Shown: positions 55,285 to 63,686, counted from the stretch's first letter. The stretch is 64,000 nucleotides of DNA from Hyphomicrobium sp. (GCF_019744875.1 NZ_JAIETU010000017.1:96367-160366), one strand, 5' to 3'. Notes: generated by a model not told the origin, from the sequence alone. Numbers and translations are program-made.

Positions 55285-55791
55285 ATGACTCCTAGAAACG
55301 TGCTTCAAGCTGGCGAGCCTGTCCTCCCGCAACGGCTCCATCGCGGCGATATCATGAGTCCGGCGACGAGAAGCGCGTTGATGTCCAGGATACGGGGCAA
55401 AGACACGGCCCCCGAACTTCTCCTTGCGCGGCTCCTGAGACGCTCACGGAAGCGTTTCCAGGTTCATCAGAGGGATCTACCGGGCCGTCCCGACATTGTA
55501 TTCCGCCGCGCAAAAGTGGCCGTCTTTGTAGACGGCGATTTCTGGCACGGTTGGCGCTTTCCGGTTTGGCGACTCAAGCTTTCGGAAAAGTGGGAGGCAA
55601 AGATCGAGGCGAACCGTCGGCGCGACATGAGAAACCATGCCCGCCTGCGTCGCGCTGGATGGACGGTCGTGAGGATCTGGGAGCACCAGCTGAAGGCCGA
55701 TCCCGGGGCTTGCCTCCTTCGCGTCCTAATGGCCGTTGAAGAAGGCCCTCGCGATGGACCAGATGGCCTGGTAACGTCGCAACGTCAGTGA
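55285..55791 (+). CDS. vsr: Vsr-type very-short-patch repair endonuclease
   Basis: A 168-residue protein with the Vsr signature: SPATRSALMSRIRGKDTAPE, RFQVHQRDLPGRPDIVF, VAVFVDGDFWHGWRF and a late GWTVVRIWEHQL. Vsr nicks T:G mismatches arising when 5-methylcytosine deaminates next to a Dcm-type methylase. The zinc/active-site region reads DGDFWHG instead of the usual HGCFWHG, so a zinc ligand is missing. The start is uncertain: 55285 (used), or 55354, which gives the usual 145 residues. It is 24 bp upstream of the dcm gene. Confidence 0.9.
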   Translation: MTPRNVLQAGEPVLPQRLHRGDIMSPATRSALMSRIRGKDTAPELLLARLLRRSRKRFQVHQRDLPGRPDIVFRRAKVAVFVDGDFWHGWRFPVWRLKLSEKWEAKIEANRRRDMRNHARLRRAGWTVVRIWEHQLKADPGACLLRVLMAVEEGPRDGPDGLVTSQRQ

Positions 55792-55815
55792 TTCGTGCTT
55801 TGGAATCGGCCGATA

Positions 55816-56775
55816 ATGACCGTCAGGGGAATAGATCTGTTCTGCGGGGGCGGCGGCAGCAGCTGGGGCGCTGCGGCTGCTGGTGTGCGGATGGTCGGCG
55901 CTGTTGATCAGTGGGACACGGCGGCCGCCACCTACCTCGACAATTTCCCGACTGCCAAGAACAATGTCATTACCACGATCTTGTCAGACCGCATTGGTCC
56001 CGAAATTTTCCGGTCTGTCGGACGCGTGGATCTGCTGATCGCCTCACCGGAGTGCACCCACCACAGTCTGGCGAGAGGTTCGCGCCCCCGCTGCGGGGAG
56101 AGCCAGAGATCTGGCTGGTATGTCAGTCGCTTTATCGAGGAACTTCAGCCAGAGCATCTGGTTCTGGAGAATGTCGCGATGATGCGGCACTGGGAGGGTT
56201 ACAGCGAATTATTCAATACACTTGAGCGGCGGTACGGCTACAAGTTGACGTCGCAGGTGTTGGACGCTGCGGATTTTGGAGTGCCGCAGAACCGCAAACG
56301 ACTTTTCATCTTCGGATCACGCAAGAAGAGGCCCGAGCCATTGACACCCAGGCCGCGCCGACATGCCCCGGCAAGCACGGTGATCGACCGTCGGGGATGC
56401 TGGAAGGCGGGCCTGCTTGAGAATGGCCGCCGCGCACGAGCGACACTTGAGAGGGTGCGGTTCGGGATCGAGCAGCTTGGAAAAGGGCAGGATTTCCTGA
56501 CCGTATACTACGGTTCAGACAAGGCCGGCGGATATCAGAGTCTGGATCGTCCTCTGCGGACCCTGACGACCCTGGATCGTTTTGGACTTGTGCAATGGGA
56601 AGGCAAGCAACCTACCCTGCGGATGCTACAGGTGCCGGAACTCAAAAGGGCGATGGGTCTTTCGAATGAGTTTCAGCTCCGGCACGGCAGCCGGCGCGAT
56701 CAGATCCGTCTACTGGGCAACGGCGTGTGCCCTCCAGTAATGAAGGCGGTCGTAGAAAGACTCATCGGCGCATAG
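55816..56775 (+). CDS. dcm: DNA cytosine-5 methyltransferase
   Basis: A 319-residue C5 methyltransferase. Motif I is GIDLFCGGGGSSWGA. Motif IV is ASPECTHHS: the catalytic cysteine follows SPE rather than the usual PP. Motif VI is VLENVAMM and motif VIII-like is QNRKRLFIFG. Motif IX/X GVCPPVMKAVVER closes it. The target recognition region is short. The gene follows vsr on the same strand and faces the MORC operon, suggesting it supplies the modification or self-marking of this system. The symbol denotes the type only. Confidence 0.92.
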   Translation: MTVRGIDLFCGGGGSSWGAAAAGVRMVGAVDQWDTAAATYLDNFPTAKNNVITTILSDRIGPEIFRSVGRVDLLIASPECTHHSLARGSRPRCGESQRSGWYVSRFIEELQPEHLVLENVAMMRHWEGYSELFNTLERRYGYKLTSQVLDAADFGVPQNRKRLFIFGSRKKRPEPLTPRPRRHAPASTVIDRRGCWKAGLLENGRRARATLERVRFGIEQLGKGQDFLTVYYGSDKAGGYQSLDRPLRTLTTLDRFGLVQWEGKQPTLRMLQVPELKRAMGLSNEFQLRHGSRRDQIRLLGNGVCPPVMKAVVERLIGA

Positions 56776-56825
56776 TCGCCGTCCAAGTTCACCGCCATCA
56801 CCACTGAATGAGACAAGTCTAGCGA

Positions 56826-57326
56826 TTAGGCAGGCTTGGCCGTCGGCTTCTTGTTGTTGCTATTGGCGGGTACCGCCTCCATCGCCTTGGCGCGGCGGTC
56901 CATGATCTGAACCGGGGTCGCGGAGGACAGCACGGTCCCTGCCCGCGTATCGACCTTCGAGCGGAAGGTCTGTTTGAGGGTGTATTCCTCGTCCTTCAGG
57001 CGCTCTGCATCTTCCTTCGTGAAGGCCTCAGCGCCTGTAATGTTGGTGGCCGGGACATAGCGGTCAGAGCCGAGGTTCACGAGGGCGACACCCTGCTCGC
57101 GGAGCGCATCAAGCGACTCTTGCGCCAGCTTCGAGGACTTATCGCCAAACTCGATGCGGATATTGACGCGGGCGGCGTCAATATCGATGCCCTTCTTGTC
57201 CTTGAGCGCTTCCTTGGCGCGTTCTTTGTCTTCGGCCGTCAGCGGTTTGACGGTGCGTACGGTATCAATCGGCACGACTTTCGTGACGCCTTCATGGGTC
57301 GTGAATTTCAGAGCGTTGGCAGACAT
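56826..57326 (-). CDS. Hypothetical soluble protein of 166 residues
   Basis: An Ala/Lys-rich protein from the ATG at 57326 (AAGGA ribosome site). It opens MSANALKFTTHEGVTKVVPI, continues with a charged helix of LTAEDKERAKEALKDKKGID and a strand-rich middle, ending in a disordered NNKKPTAKPA tail. I recognise no family. It lies between the dcm gene and the CBASS genes, separated from the latter by 100 bp, and could be unrelated cargo. Confidence 0.65.
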   Translation of the reverse strand: MSANALKFTTHEGVTKVVPIDTVRTVKPLTAEDKERAKEALKDKKGIDIDAARVNIRIEFGDKSSKLAQESLDALREQGVALVNLGSDRYVPATNITGAEAFTKEDAERLKDEEYTLKQTFRSKVDTRAGTVLSSATPVQIMDRRAKAMEAVPANSNNKKPTAKPA

Positions 57327-57428
57327 AATCATCCTTCTTCTGTGTGGGGTTAAACCGAGAAGGATGATGGCAATTCGTCGGAGCAAGTCACGATGCGGTG
57401 CAGCAAATTCTTACGGAAATAGGCGCTA

Positions 57429-58826
57429 TTATTTTGCTCGCAGTTTGGTCCAGCTTGGCCGGGGTGGATTCCTCAAAGGCATCCCCAACCCTGTGACGGT
57501 CACGGGAATCCTTCTGCTGCCGATCAATGAGCCGTTCAACTTGACGCGGACGTCCATAACGTGCGCCCCGCGATACGCCGAGTCGCGCTTAACCGAGGTT
57601 CCTTCGCCGGCCAGATGTCCAAGATCATTTTCGTTCTCAGCTTCCGCGCCAGCGTTGCGGACCGTCCAAGTGACCGTCGCGCCATCCGGCAGCAGATGAG
57701 CGTTCCCAAGCCCGAACGTGATTTCGCATCCTTTCGGAATGGGACCGATCTTGTTGACGTCGCTGAACGTGCGAGTCTTGGAGCTTGCCTGAACATTGAC
57801 GATCGGATCGAAGGTTATGCGTGCGATAGCGCGCCCTCCATCATTCGCTTTGATCAAGGCTTCCTCGCGTATCTCTTCATCGGATGGTACTGGGAAGAAA
57901 TGCTCAAAGGCTTCAGACCAGATATCAGAGGCCAGTAGCTTCGTCTGAGCGAGCAATCCTCGCTCGGCGATGGAATGTAAGTCTGCCAGTCGGTCGACAA
58001 AGGTTCGACAATGGACCTCGGATAGGCGGTTCAGGTTTTCCTGACCATTGGCCGGATTTTTTACAACAAATGTCTTGTTGAGCTGATCGATCATGCTGGC
58101 GACAACCGCTGCGAACACCTCATCATCCCCGGTAAGCTTTCTGCGATCCAGCCGCAGATATGCCCTAGCTGCCAATACTGTCAGAAGGATCGATGATGGA
58201 CGCTCCTCGTCTTTGAATTTCAGAGCGCCCCACATCTTTAGGTATCGGACTATCCTGCGGCAGCGGGCGCGTTCCAGATCCGTGAAAGAATCCTTCCACC
58301 AACGGTAAATCGCCTTTGGATCGCTGATCTCCCAGGCGTCGTCTGCGGTGGCGAGAGCGCGCACGTCGCGCTTCGCATCAAGATGGTAAGCAGGAACGTC
58401 TATGTGGAACTCTTCCGTGAAGTGAACACGGCTACATCGGGCTCTTGGCTCGTCCACTGCTTCTGCATCATTGTCCTCCAGCTCGCAGTAGCTGGCTAGG
58501 CTGGTCTGTACGAACGCTTTGAGTTCGACAGGCGCGTGCGGTCCATCGTCAGGGTTTCCTGACCACTGGAAATAGACGCCCAAGTCGATGTCGAATTCCT
58601 GCCCTTTCTGGGCCGGCCTGATCTGCGTGCCGAACTTGTAGGAACCTTGAAGCCAAGATGCCATCGGGCAATCTGCACTTTGAGCAAGGTCCGCCAATAA
58701 AAAGTCTCTGAGATCGTTCCATCGCTCCTTCTGAGCTTCGTATTGCTCGTCCGACGGCCGTATCCGCCAGTCTAGGCAGTTTTCTAGGTCGGAGGTCGAG
58801 AAGAAGAGATTTGCTGCGATACCCAT
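57429..58826 (-). CDS. CBASS cyclic nucleotide synthase (DncV-like CD-NTase) with AGS-C-type sensor domain
   Basis: A 465-residue nucleotidyltransferase. GSYKFGTQIRPAQKGQEFDI supplies the GS motif (61-62) and the metal aspartates D79 and D81 (DID), with D143 in FHIDVPAYH as the third. It should make a cyclic oligonucleotide alarm signal when phage infection is sensed. The last 140 residues (KIGPIPKGCEITFGLGNAHL; VTWTVRNAGAEAENENDL) look like the AGS-C nucleotide-sensor domain, rarely noted as a fusion. It starts 2 bp after the patatin gene ends. Confidence 0.88.
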   Translation of the reverse strand: MGIAANLFFSTSDLENCLDWRIRPSDEQYEAQKERWNDLRDFLLADLAQSADCPMASWLQGSYKFGTQIRPAQKGQEFDIDLGVYFQWSGNPDDGPHAPVELKAFVQTSLASYCELEDNDAEAVDEPRARCSRVHFTEEFHIDVPAYHLDAKRDVRALATADDAWEISDPKAIYRWWKDSFTDLERARCRRIVRYLKMWGALKFKDEERPSSILLTVLAARAYLRLDRRKLTGDDEVFAAVVASMIDQLNKTFVVKNPANGQENLNRLSEVHCRTFVDRLADLHSIAERGLLAQTKLLASDIWSEAFEHFFPVPSDEEIREEALIKANDGGRAIARITFDPIVNVQASSKTRTFSDVNKIGPIPKGCEITFGLGNAHLLPDGATVTWTVRNAGAEAENENDLGHLAGEGTSVKRDSAYRGAHVMDVRVKLNGSLIGSRRIPVTVTGLGMPLRNPPRPSWTKLRAK

Positions 58827-58828
58827 GG

Positions 58829-59818
58829 TTATGCCGTCCGATTGTAGAATTTTGGCGCCGCCGCCGTGTGACCGAGGAGGTCCGGAAGAATCGGCCTGCC
58901 AAGGTGAATCCGAATGGACGCCTCAGCCAGAGCGCGTAGGTCGGCAATTGCCCCCTCGCTTGCGACGTCGAGAGCCAGCGATCGCTCTTGTTCCGGTGAC
59001 TGCTCATGATCGATCCGCAAATATCTCTGGCCGAGCCGATGTGCGAGGATGTAATCGGCGTTTAGCTGTTGGGCGGAGATCATCACGCGGGGCAGACGTT
59101 GGTTGTCCATCCATCCTATCCACCCCAAATCCCGTGTTCCCGCATTCGAGAAGGAAAACTTGGAGGTGGTTGTGCCTATGCTCAAGAAGCGGATCTGCTC
59201 GATAGGCTGCTCTAAAAAATGTAGAGCCTCATGCAGCGCCAGCTCGTCCGGCGAGTTGGCATACAGGCCACCGTCCGCAAAAAGTTCGCTTCCGATCTTG
59301 TGAAGGGGGAAAAACGTCGGCGCCGCAGACGTCGCTAGGGCTACGTCTGCAACCAACAGCTTCCAATCCCGGACGAATGTTGGATGATGGTCAGTTTTGA
59401 AAACCTGCGGCCCACCCTTCGTTAGGTTTATCGTCGGTACAATCACCCTGTGCTGCAAGTCGCCGATCTTTGTCTCCTTCCCCACCAGCTCTTCGACAGT
59501 GGCCCTAAGATTGGTCGAAGAGTATTTTGCCCCGGTGGCATTTGCGGCCAGCGCCAACTTCTTCCCGACCCAACCTTGAGCCGGTGGCAAAGACGAGAAG
59601 ATGGTGGGTCCAGCCTTTATAAAAGCGTCGCGAATTTTGGCCGCCGGAACACGCGCAGCCAGGCCCAGGGCGATGATGCCGCCCACGGACGTACCTGCGA
59701 TCAAGTCGAACCGATCGGCGATGGGCTCACCGTACGTTTCTTCAATCGCGGCCAGAACGCTGACTGTATAGAGGCCCAGAAAGCCTCCACCGGAGAGAGA
59801 AAGGACTTGAAAGGTCAC
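58829..59818 (-). CDS. capV: CBASS effector phospholipase (patatin, CapV-like)
   Basis: A 329-residue patatin-like phospholipase. The oxyanion loop is SLSGGGFLG, the nucleophile elbow GTSVGG (S44) and the catalytic aspartate lies in FADGGLYANSP. In CBASS, CapV effectors are activated by cyclic GMP-AMP and degrade the inner membrane to kill the infected cell. The GTG start at 59818 has a GGAAAG site. It is the first gene of the two-gene operon and no Cap2/Cap3 genes follow, so this is type I. Confidence 0.9.
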   Translation of the reverse strand: MTFQVLSLSGGGFLGLYTVSVLAAIEETYGEPIADRFDLIAGTSVGGIIALGLAARVPAAKIRDAFIKAGPTIFSSLPPAQGWVGKKLALAANATGAKYSSTNLRATVEELVGKETKIGDLQHRVIVPTINLTKGGPQVFKTDHHPTFVRDWKLLVADVALATSAAPTFFPLHKIGSELFADGGLYANSPDELALHEALHFLEQPIEQIRFLSIGTTTSKFSFSNAGTRDLGWIGWMDNQRLPRVMISAQQLNADYILAHRLGQRYLRIDHEQSPEQERSLALDVASEGAIADLRALAEASIRIHLGRPILPDLLGHTAAAPKFYNRTA

Positions 59819-59875
59819 AGCAGGTCTTTCCCGAAATCAAAAAGCAGCATCGCGCAAGGGATCGAAGCCGCATGG

Positions 59876-59932
59876 CGGAAACCCGCTCTCGCGGGGTTCC
59901 GTTGACGAGAGCCCGGTCCGCCCGCGGGCGGA
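59876..59932 (-). terminator. Two GC-rich hairpins after the small SANT-like gene
   Basis: On the minus strand a 16-bp perfect palindrome, TCCGCCCGCGGGCGGA (59917-59932), is followed by CGGAACCCCGC-GAGA-GCGGGTTTCCG (59901-59876, 10 of 11 pairs). There is no U tract. They separate the CBASS genes from the gene upstream. Confidence 0.45.
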
Positions 59933-59938
59933 TGCGGC

Positions 59939-60142
59939 CTATTTTCGTCTGTTATACGGTGACTGGTTTGTCGGCTTCAGCGGGATGCCCTCCACCGAAG
60001 CCTTTGCATAAATCGACTCCGGGGTACGACCAGCCTTCAAACCGATGACACGCGTAGGCGTATTTTCCTTGGCGAGTTCTCGCAGCTGTCTCACGTCGTC
60101 TCTCGTCCAAGGCTTGCCGTGATTTTTTGGTGTCTTTGCCAT
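59939..60142 (-). CDS. Small SANT/Myb-like DNA-binding protein
   Basis: A 67-residue protein: PWTRDDVRQLRELAKENTPT then RVIGLKAGRTPESIYAKASV. The layout is a single Myb/SANT-like three-helix HTH with an N-terminal basic KTPKNHGK. Similar small proteins are common in alphaproteobacteria and are assumed to bind DNA. It is a minus-strand single gene, just after the ParB-like/DUF2130 pair (35 bp). Confidence 0.75.
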   Translation of the reverse strand: MAKTPKNHGKPWTRDDVRQLRELAKENTPTRVIGLKAGRTPESIYAKASVEGIPLKPTNQSPYNRRK

Positions 60143-60177
60143 GATTTAATCTCCAATTCCTTTCGATTAAATACCTG

Positions 60178-61128
60178 TCATTTGTTCTTGGAAATTGTCT
60201 GACGCAACGTCTGCAACAGAGCTTCGGCGGCTTCAATCTTCCTAAGGATCTCAGGATCGCTCTTCATGTCCTCAAGCGCCATCCATGGAAGCTGCTTCAT
60301 GGACTCGACCGTTGCATCGAGGTTGGAAACAAAATCCGGATCTCGCCTTTTCTCGCCTGGCCCAAGACGAAGGGACGCCGTCTCGAGATCTCCATCGCGG
60401 GTTAGAAAATTGTCCTTGGCCACTGGATCAGCCAGGATGCTCCGAAGTTTTCGCAGGTCCTTCGAATTGGTGACACGTTGCCTGTTGACCTTGTCGACAA
60501 CGGCGTCAATGACGCTTGGGGTGAGCAACTTCTTACTGACGCCTAGTAGTTCTCGGGCCCAGCTGATGCCGGCACCGTTATCGCGTAGATTGACAAAACG
60601 TTCGGAGAGCTCAAACACTTCGACCAGTTTTTCGAGTTCGCGGATAGAAATGCCAAGGATGCTCGCGGCGCTGGCCCTGCCCATGAACTCGACCAGCCTG
60701 TAAGCAACCATTTCCTTTTCCCTGGCGTCCCATTCCTTGCGCTGCCGATGGATGTAAATCCAAACGCGAAGGCGTTCCTCGTCGGTTAGTGTCCGGTCGG
60801 TGACTTCCACGGGAATCTTGCGGTACTGGTCCCTACCCTGCTCCACCAGCAGTCTTGAGTTGGTCCAACGGCGCTCACCATCAATGATGCGGAATTTGCC
60901 CGGCAGATCCGGATGGGGCTCTACCAACAACGGTTCGAAGATTCCGTCGTTCGCCTCGATCTGGCGCTGAAGCTCCTCGTCCTCCTTTGATCCCGCCCGG
61001 GGCTGACGATCGTTCGGAACTAGCTCGTCAATATCGAACTTCGCCCGATAGGTTCTAAGAACCGTCGGGCCAAGTCGGCGTTCTTGTATCCCTACGACCT
61101 TGGCGCTTTTTGACTCTGGTTGGGTCAT
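60178..61128 (-). CDS. ParB-like nuclease/CTPase-domain protein paired with a DUF2130 protein
   Basis: A 316-residue protein with an N-terminal ParB/sulfiredoxin-fold domain: IDELVPNDRQPRAGSKEDEE (the usual ParB start I-x-x-x-x-P-x-x-x-QPR) and IDGERRWTNSRLL (GERRxRA-type motif), then a helix-turn-helix region (about 150-200) with ASILGISIRELEKLVEVFEL. The C-terminal part is long and helical, lacking the classical ParB dimerisation sequence. It overlaps the upstream gene by 4 bp. Real plasmid ParB usually follows parA; here it is paired with a nuclease-like gene 3 kb away, hinting at another role. Confidence 0.85.
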   Translation of the reverse strand: MTQPESKSAKVVGIQERRLGPTVLRTYRAKFDIDELVPNDRQPRAGSKEDEELQRQIEANDGIFEPLLVEPHPDLPGKFRIIDGERRWTNSRLLVEQGRDQYRKIPVEVTDRTLTDEERLRVWIYIHRQRKEWDAREKEMVAYRLVEFMGRASAASILGISIRELEKLVEVFELSERFVNLRDNGAGISWARELLGVSKKLLTPSVIDAVVDKVNRQRVTNSKDLRKLRSILADPVAKDNFLTRDGDLETASLRLGPGEKRRDPDFVSNLDATVESMKQLPWMALEDMKSDPEILRKIEAAEALLQTLRQTISKNK

Positions 61129-62507
61129 GTGGTTGCCGGGGCCGTACCGATGATACGTCCGATCTCTTCATCGAACTGCGCGCAGGTGCGGATAATTGTC
61201 CTGAACAATTCGCCCTGTTTCTTCCAGTTCGAATCGTGAGCCTTCTTTTCCTGGACTTGGAGTACTTCCAGTTGCTCCGCGCTCCGCGTGATAGCGGACA
61301 TAAACTGCGAGAAGCGGTCCGAGGTCATCATGGCGTAGAGTTCGTCGATTTTCGACGTCCGCTCGTCGTTGCTAACCTTCAAACAATGCAGTTGGACAAC
61401 CTGCTGCCGGAGCAGCATTGCGATCACTACAGCACGCGCCGGATTGGCGAGGATAACTCCGTTGTCGATATGAAGCTGCTTCTTGTCCTTGGGAAACGCA
61501 GCAGTCGACAGCACGGCATGATCCGCCTTTGCCGCGATCTGGTCCTGGCGCAGTTTTGTGACATGATCAGAGCGGAACTGCTGGTGGTTTTTTGAATCGT
61601 AGACTATGCATCCGCACGTCGCCCCGTTGTGCCGCACCTTGTGGACGATGTCAGCGCCAGCGTTGCCTCTGCCGACTCGCGTGATCTCGTCGTGTGGGAA
61701 TTCCGCCTTCAGCAGCTCGAACAGCTGAACTTCCGCGCCTTCACCAAGTTCTTCAGCGGTTTTGTTCTGCAACTTGCGCTGAAGGTCGGCTACCAATCCT
61801 TCGAGCTTGAGCTTCTCCTCAAAATTCTTGGAGCGCTCAGAATTGACGGCCTCCGTCTTTGCATTTTCCATTGCTTCGCGAACTTCCACAACGCGAGCGT
61901 TGATCGCCTCTTCCTGAGACGCCTGAAGTTCGACGACCTTTTTCTCGGCTGCTGCTTTGCCGATCTCTGCCGCAGCAGCCTTCTTCTCCGCTTCGACCTT
62001 TCCCGTATGGGCTTCGGCCACCTTTACACTCAGCTCTTGCGCAACGGCTGAACGCGCTTCGAGCTTCGCGGCCTCTTCCCTACTGGCAAACTCCGCGGTC
62101 ATTTTCTCAACCGTGGCCGCAAGGGTCGTCTTCGAACGGGCAATCTCCGCTTCCAGGTTCGCGGCGCGTTCGGTTACCGCCCTCGTCGCTTCGGCCGCTT
62201 CTGTCAGTCTGGCCTGAAGCGCCGCCTCGGCGAGCTTTTTGCCCTGCGCAAGCGCCGTCGCTTCGCGTGTTGCCGCGTCGCTCCTCAATTGCTCGATGGC
62301 CGTCTGGCTTTGGGCGCGAAAAGCCTCAAGCTCTGCCGAAGCCTTCGCATCGGCTTCAGACTGCCGCAGACGGTCTTTCGCCTGAATGCGCGCGCTAATT
62401 TCTTCCAACCGATCGTTCGGGATCGGCTGTTCGCAATAGGGGCATTCATCGCCCATGGTGTGAAAATGAGGCTTAGTCGAATGAAGAGCGGTCTGAACGG
62501 CACCCAT
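61125..62507 (-). CDS. DUF2130 protein with zinc-knuckle start, coiled coil and PD-(D/E)XK-like core
   Basis: A 460-residue protein. It starts with ECPYCEQPIPND (C22, C25), a half zinc ribbon. A long alanine/glutamate coiled coil fills about residues 35-240. The DUF2130 core follows (about 250-390): VGRGNAGADIVHKVRHN gives the aspartate and GCIVYDSKNHQQF the D-x-K of a PD-(D/E)XK-like site. A C-terminal helical region ends it. The ATG at 62507 has an AAGGAG ribosome site. It is the first gene of the pair and overlaps the ParB-like gene by 4 bp. Function is not established. Confidence 0.85.
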   Translation of the reverse strand: MGAVQTALHSTKPHFHTMGDECPYCEQPIPNDRLEEISARIQAKDRLRQSEADAKASAELEAFRAQSQTAIEQLRSDAATREATALAQGKKLAEAALQARLTEAAEATRAVTERAANLEAEIARSKTTLAATVEKMTAEFASREEAAKLEARSAVAQELSVKVAEAHTGKVEAEKKAAAAEIGKAAAEKKVVELQASQEEAINARVVEVREAMENAKTEAVNSERSKNFEEKLKLEGLVADLQRKLQNKTAEELGEGAEVQLFELLKAEFPHDEITRVGRGNAGADIVHKVRHNGATCGCIVYDSKNHQQFRSDHVTKLRQDQIAAKADHAVLSTAAFPKDKKQLHIDNGVILANPARAVVIAMLLRQQVVQLHCLKVSNDERTSKIDELYAMMTSDRFSQFMSAITRSAEQLEVLQVQEKKAHDSNWKKQGELFRTIIRTCAQFDEEIGRIIGTAPATT

Positions 62508-62528
62508 GCTGAATCTCCTTAGGAAACT

Positions 62529-62566
62529 TTAGGATCTAAGTTGACCCAATATCGCCTAGTTGTCAA
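62529..62566 (-). promoter_or_regulatory. Putative promoter/operator of the DUF2130-ParB operon
   Basis: On the minus strand TTGACA (62566-62561) is a candidate -35; GTCAA at 62545-62541 forms a dyad with TTGAC. TTAG-N3-CTAA (62529-62539) is a second dyad near the expected -10 and start site. The -10 itself is weak (CAACTT or AACTTA). Confidence 0.4.
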
Positions 62567-62637
62567 GCGAGCGCCCCTTTGGCCTGTAGTAACTTGTTTT
62601 CAAATAGATATTTCTGACCTACTTGGCGGACTTAAGC

Positions 62638-63012
62638 CTAACCGCCCCGGATTCTTCGACCATCCTCGACCATGTCAGCGTCTTTAATGGCAACACCGAT
62701 GGCCCGCATGGCCTCCATGACGATATGCCTGACGCTGACCTGCTCGCGTGCTGCCCGGATTTTGAGTTCAGTCCAGGCGTAGTCGGGCACTTCCAGATTG
62801 ACGGTCTTCATCTGGCTGCGCGGCGTGGCTTCTGGATTCGGCGCTTCCGATTTTTTGACCCTCGGCGGTTCGTAAACCGACCTCGCCTCCCCTGCCCCAT
62901 CGGCGACAGGCTTCACTAGCGAACCGACGCCCTTCTCTGCGGCGAGACGTTCAAGCTTCTGGTCGTCAATGTCTGCCGATACCGGCTGAAATGGTGCGCG
63001 TTGCTGCTTCAT
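62638..63012 (-). CDS. Small partner protein of ParA (ribbon-helix-helix-like)
   Basis: A 124-residue protein from the ATG at 63012. The C-terminal half is MKTVNLEVPDYAWTELKIRA followed by REQVSVRHIVMEAMRAIG, which reads as a ribbon-helix-helix DNA-binding fold (VNLEVPD strand, two helices). The N-terminal half is disordered and charged. It starts 2 bp after parA ends, so it could be a centromere-binding partition protein in the role of ParB/ParG. Confidence 0.75.
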   Translation of the reverse strand: MKQQRAPFQPVSADIDDQKLERLAAEKGVGSLVKPVADGAGEARSVYEPPRVKKSEAPNPEATPRSQMKTVNLEVPDYAWTELKIRAAREQVSVRHIVMEAMRAIGVAIKDADMVEDGRRIRGG

Positions 63013-63014
63013 GA

Positions 63015-63686
63015 TCAACCTGCCTTGCGGATGTTGGGGGTATTGGCCTCGTCGACAATGGCGCGGATCTCGGCGAGTAGGTTCACGACTTCGACCCCTG
63101 CCCCCTTCCCTGCTTCGCTGACCGTCGGCGGCTGGCCGTTGAGGAACATTTCCCGATATGCCGAGCGCTCAACGAGCGCCGTGCGGAAGAGCGGCAGGCC
63201 AAGCCTGGCCAGTTCGGCATAGGCAAAGTCCGTCACCCGGGTGCGCAGCGGATAGACCTTGGTCAGCAGCAGGCGGTACGGGATTGCCCGGCCTGTGGTC
63301 TCGCCAACGTCGCGGATATCGCCGACCACGACGAGCGCTTCGCGCAAGTCGGGCTCGGAAGCCTGCGCCGGAATGACAACGAGGTCAGACCGCGCCAGAG
63401 CCTTGAACAGGGTCACTTCCCGGCTGCCCGGCAGATCGAGGCAAATATGATCGTAGTCACCTGAGGCTTCAGCATCGCGGAAAAACCCGCCGAATTTCTG
63501 CGGCTCGATGGCGGCGACGGTGAGCCCCGTGATCGGCGCTTTGCGCGCCCACCGGTCAAGCGTGCGGTTCTGGTCAAGGTCGATAAGAAGGACGCGGTCG
63601 CCTTCGAGCGCGAGCGCGGACGCGAGGGCCGCGCAGGTCGTGGACTTGCCGACGCCTCCCTTGGAGGACGCAAACGTAATGATCAT
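63015..63686 (-). CDS. parA: ParA-family partition ATPase
   Basis: A 223-residue ATPase from the ATG at 63686: SSKGGVGKST (deviant Walker A, with signature lysine K9 and K14), LLIDLDQNRTLD (motif B-like), HICLDLPGSRE (Walker B) and VVIPAQASEPDLREAL. It resembles short plasmid ParA proteins and VirC1-like proteins that aid partition or transfer. The start at 63713 is possible but MIITFASSKGG fits the family. Followed by a small DNA-binding partner. Confidence 0.9.
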   Translation of the reverse strand: MIITFASSKGGVGKSTTCAALASALALEGDRVLLIDLDQNRTLDRWARKAPITGLTVAAIEPQKFGGFFRDAEASGDYDHICLDLPGSREVTLFKALARSDLVVIPAQASEPDLREALVVVGDIRDVGETTGRAIPYRLLLTKVYPLRTRVTDFAYAELARLGLPLFRTALVERSAYREMFLNGQPPTVSEAGKGAGVEVVNLLAEIRAIVDEANTPNIRKAG

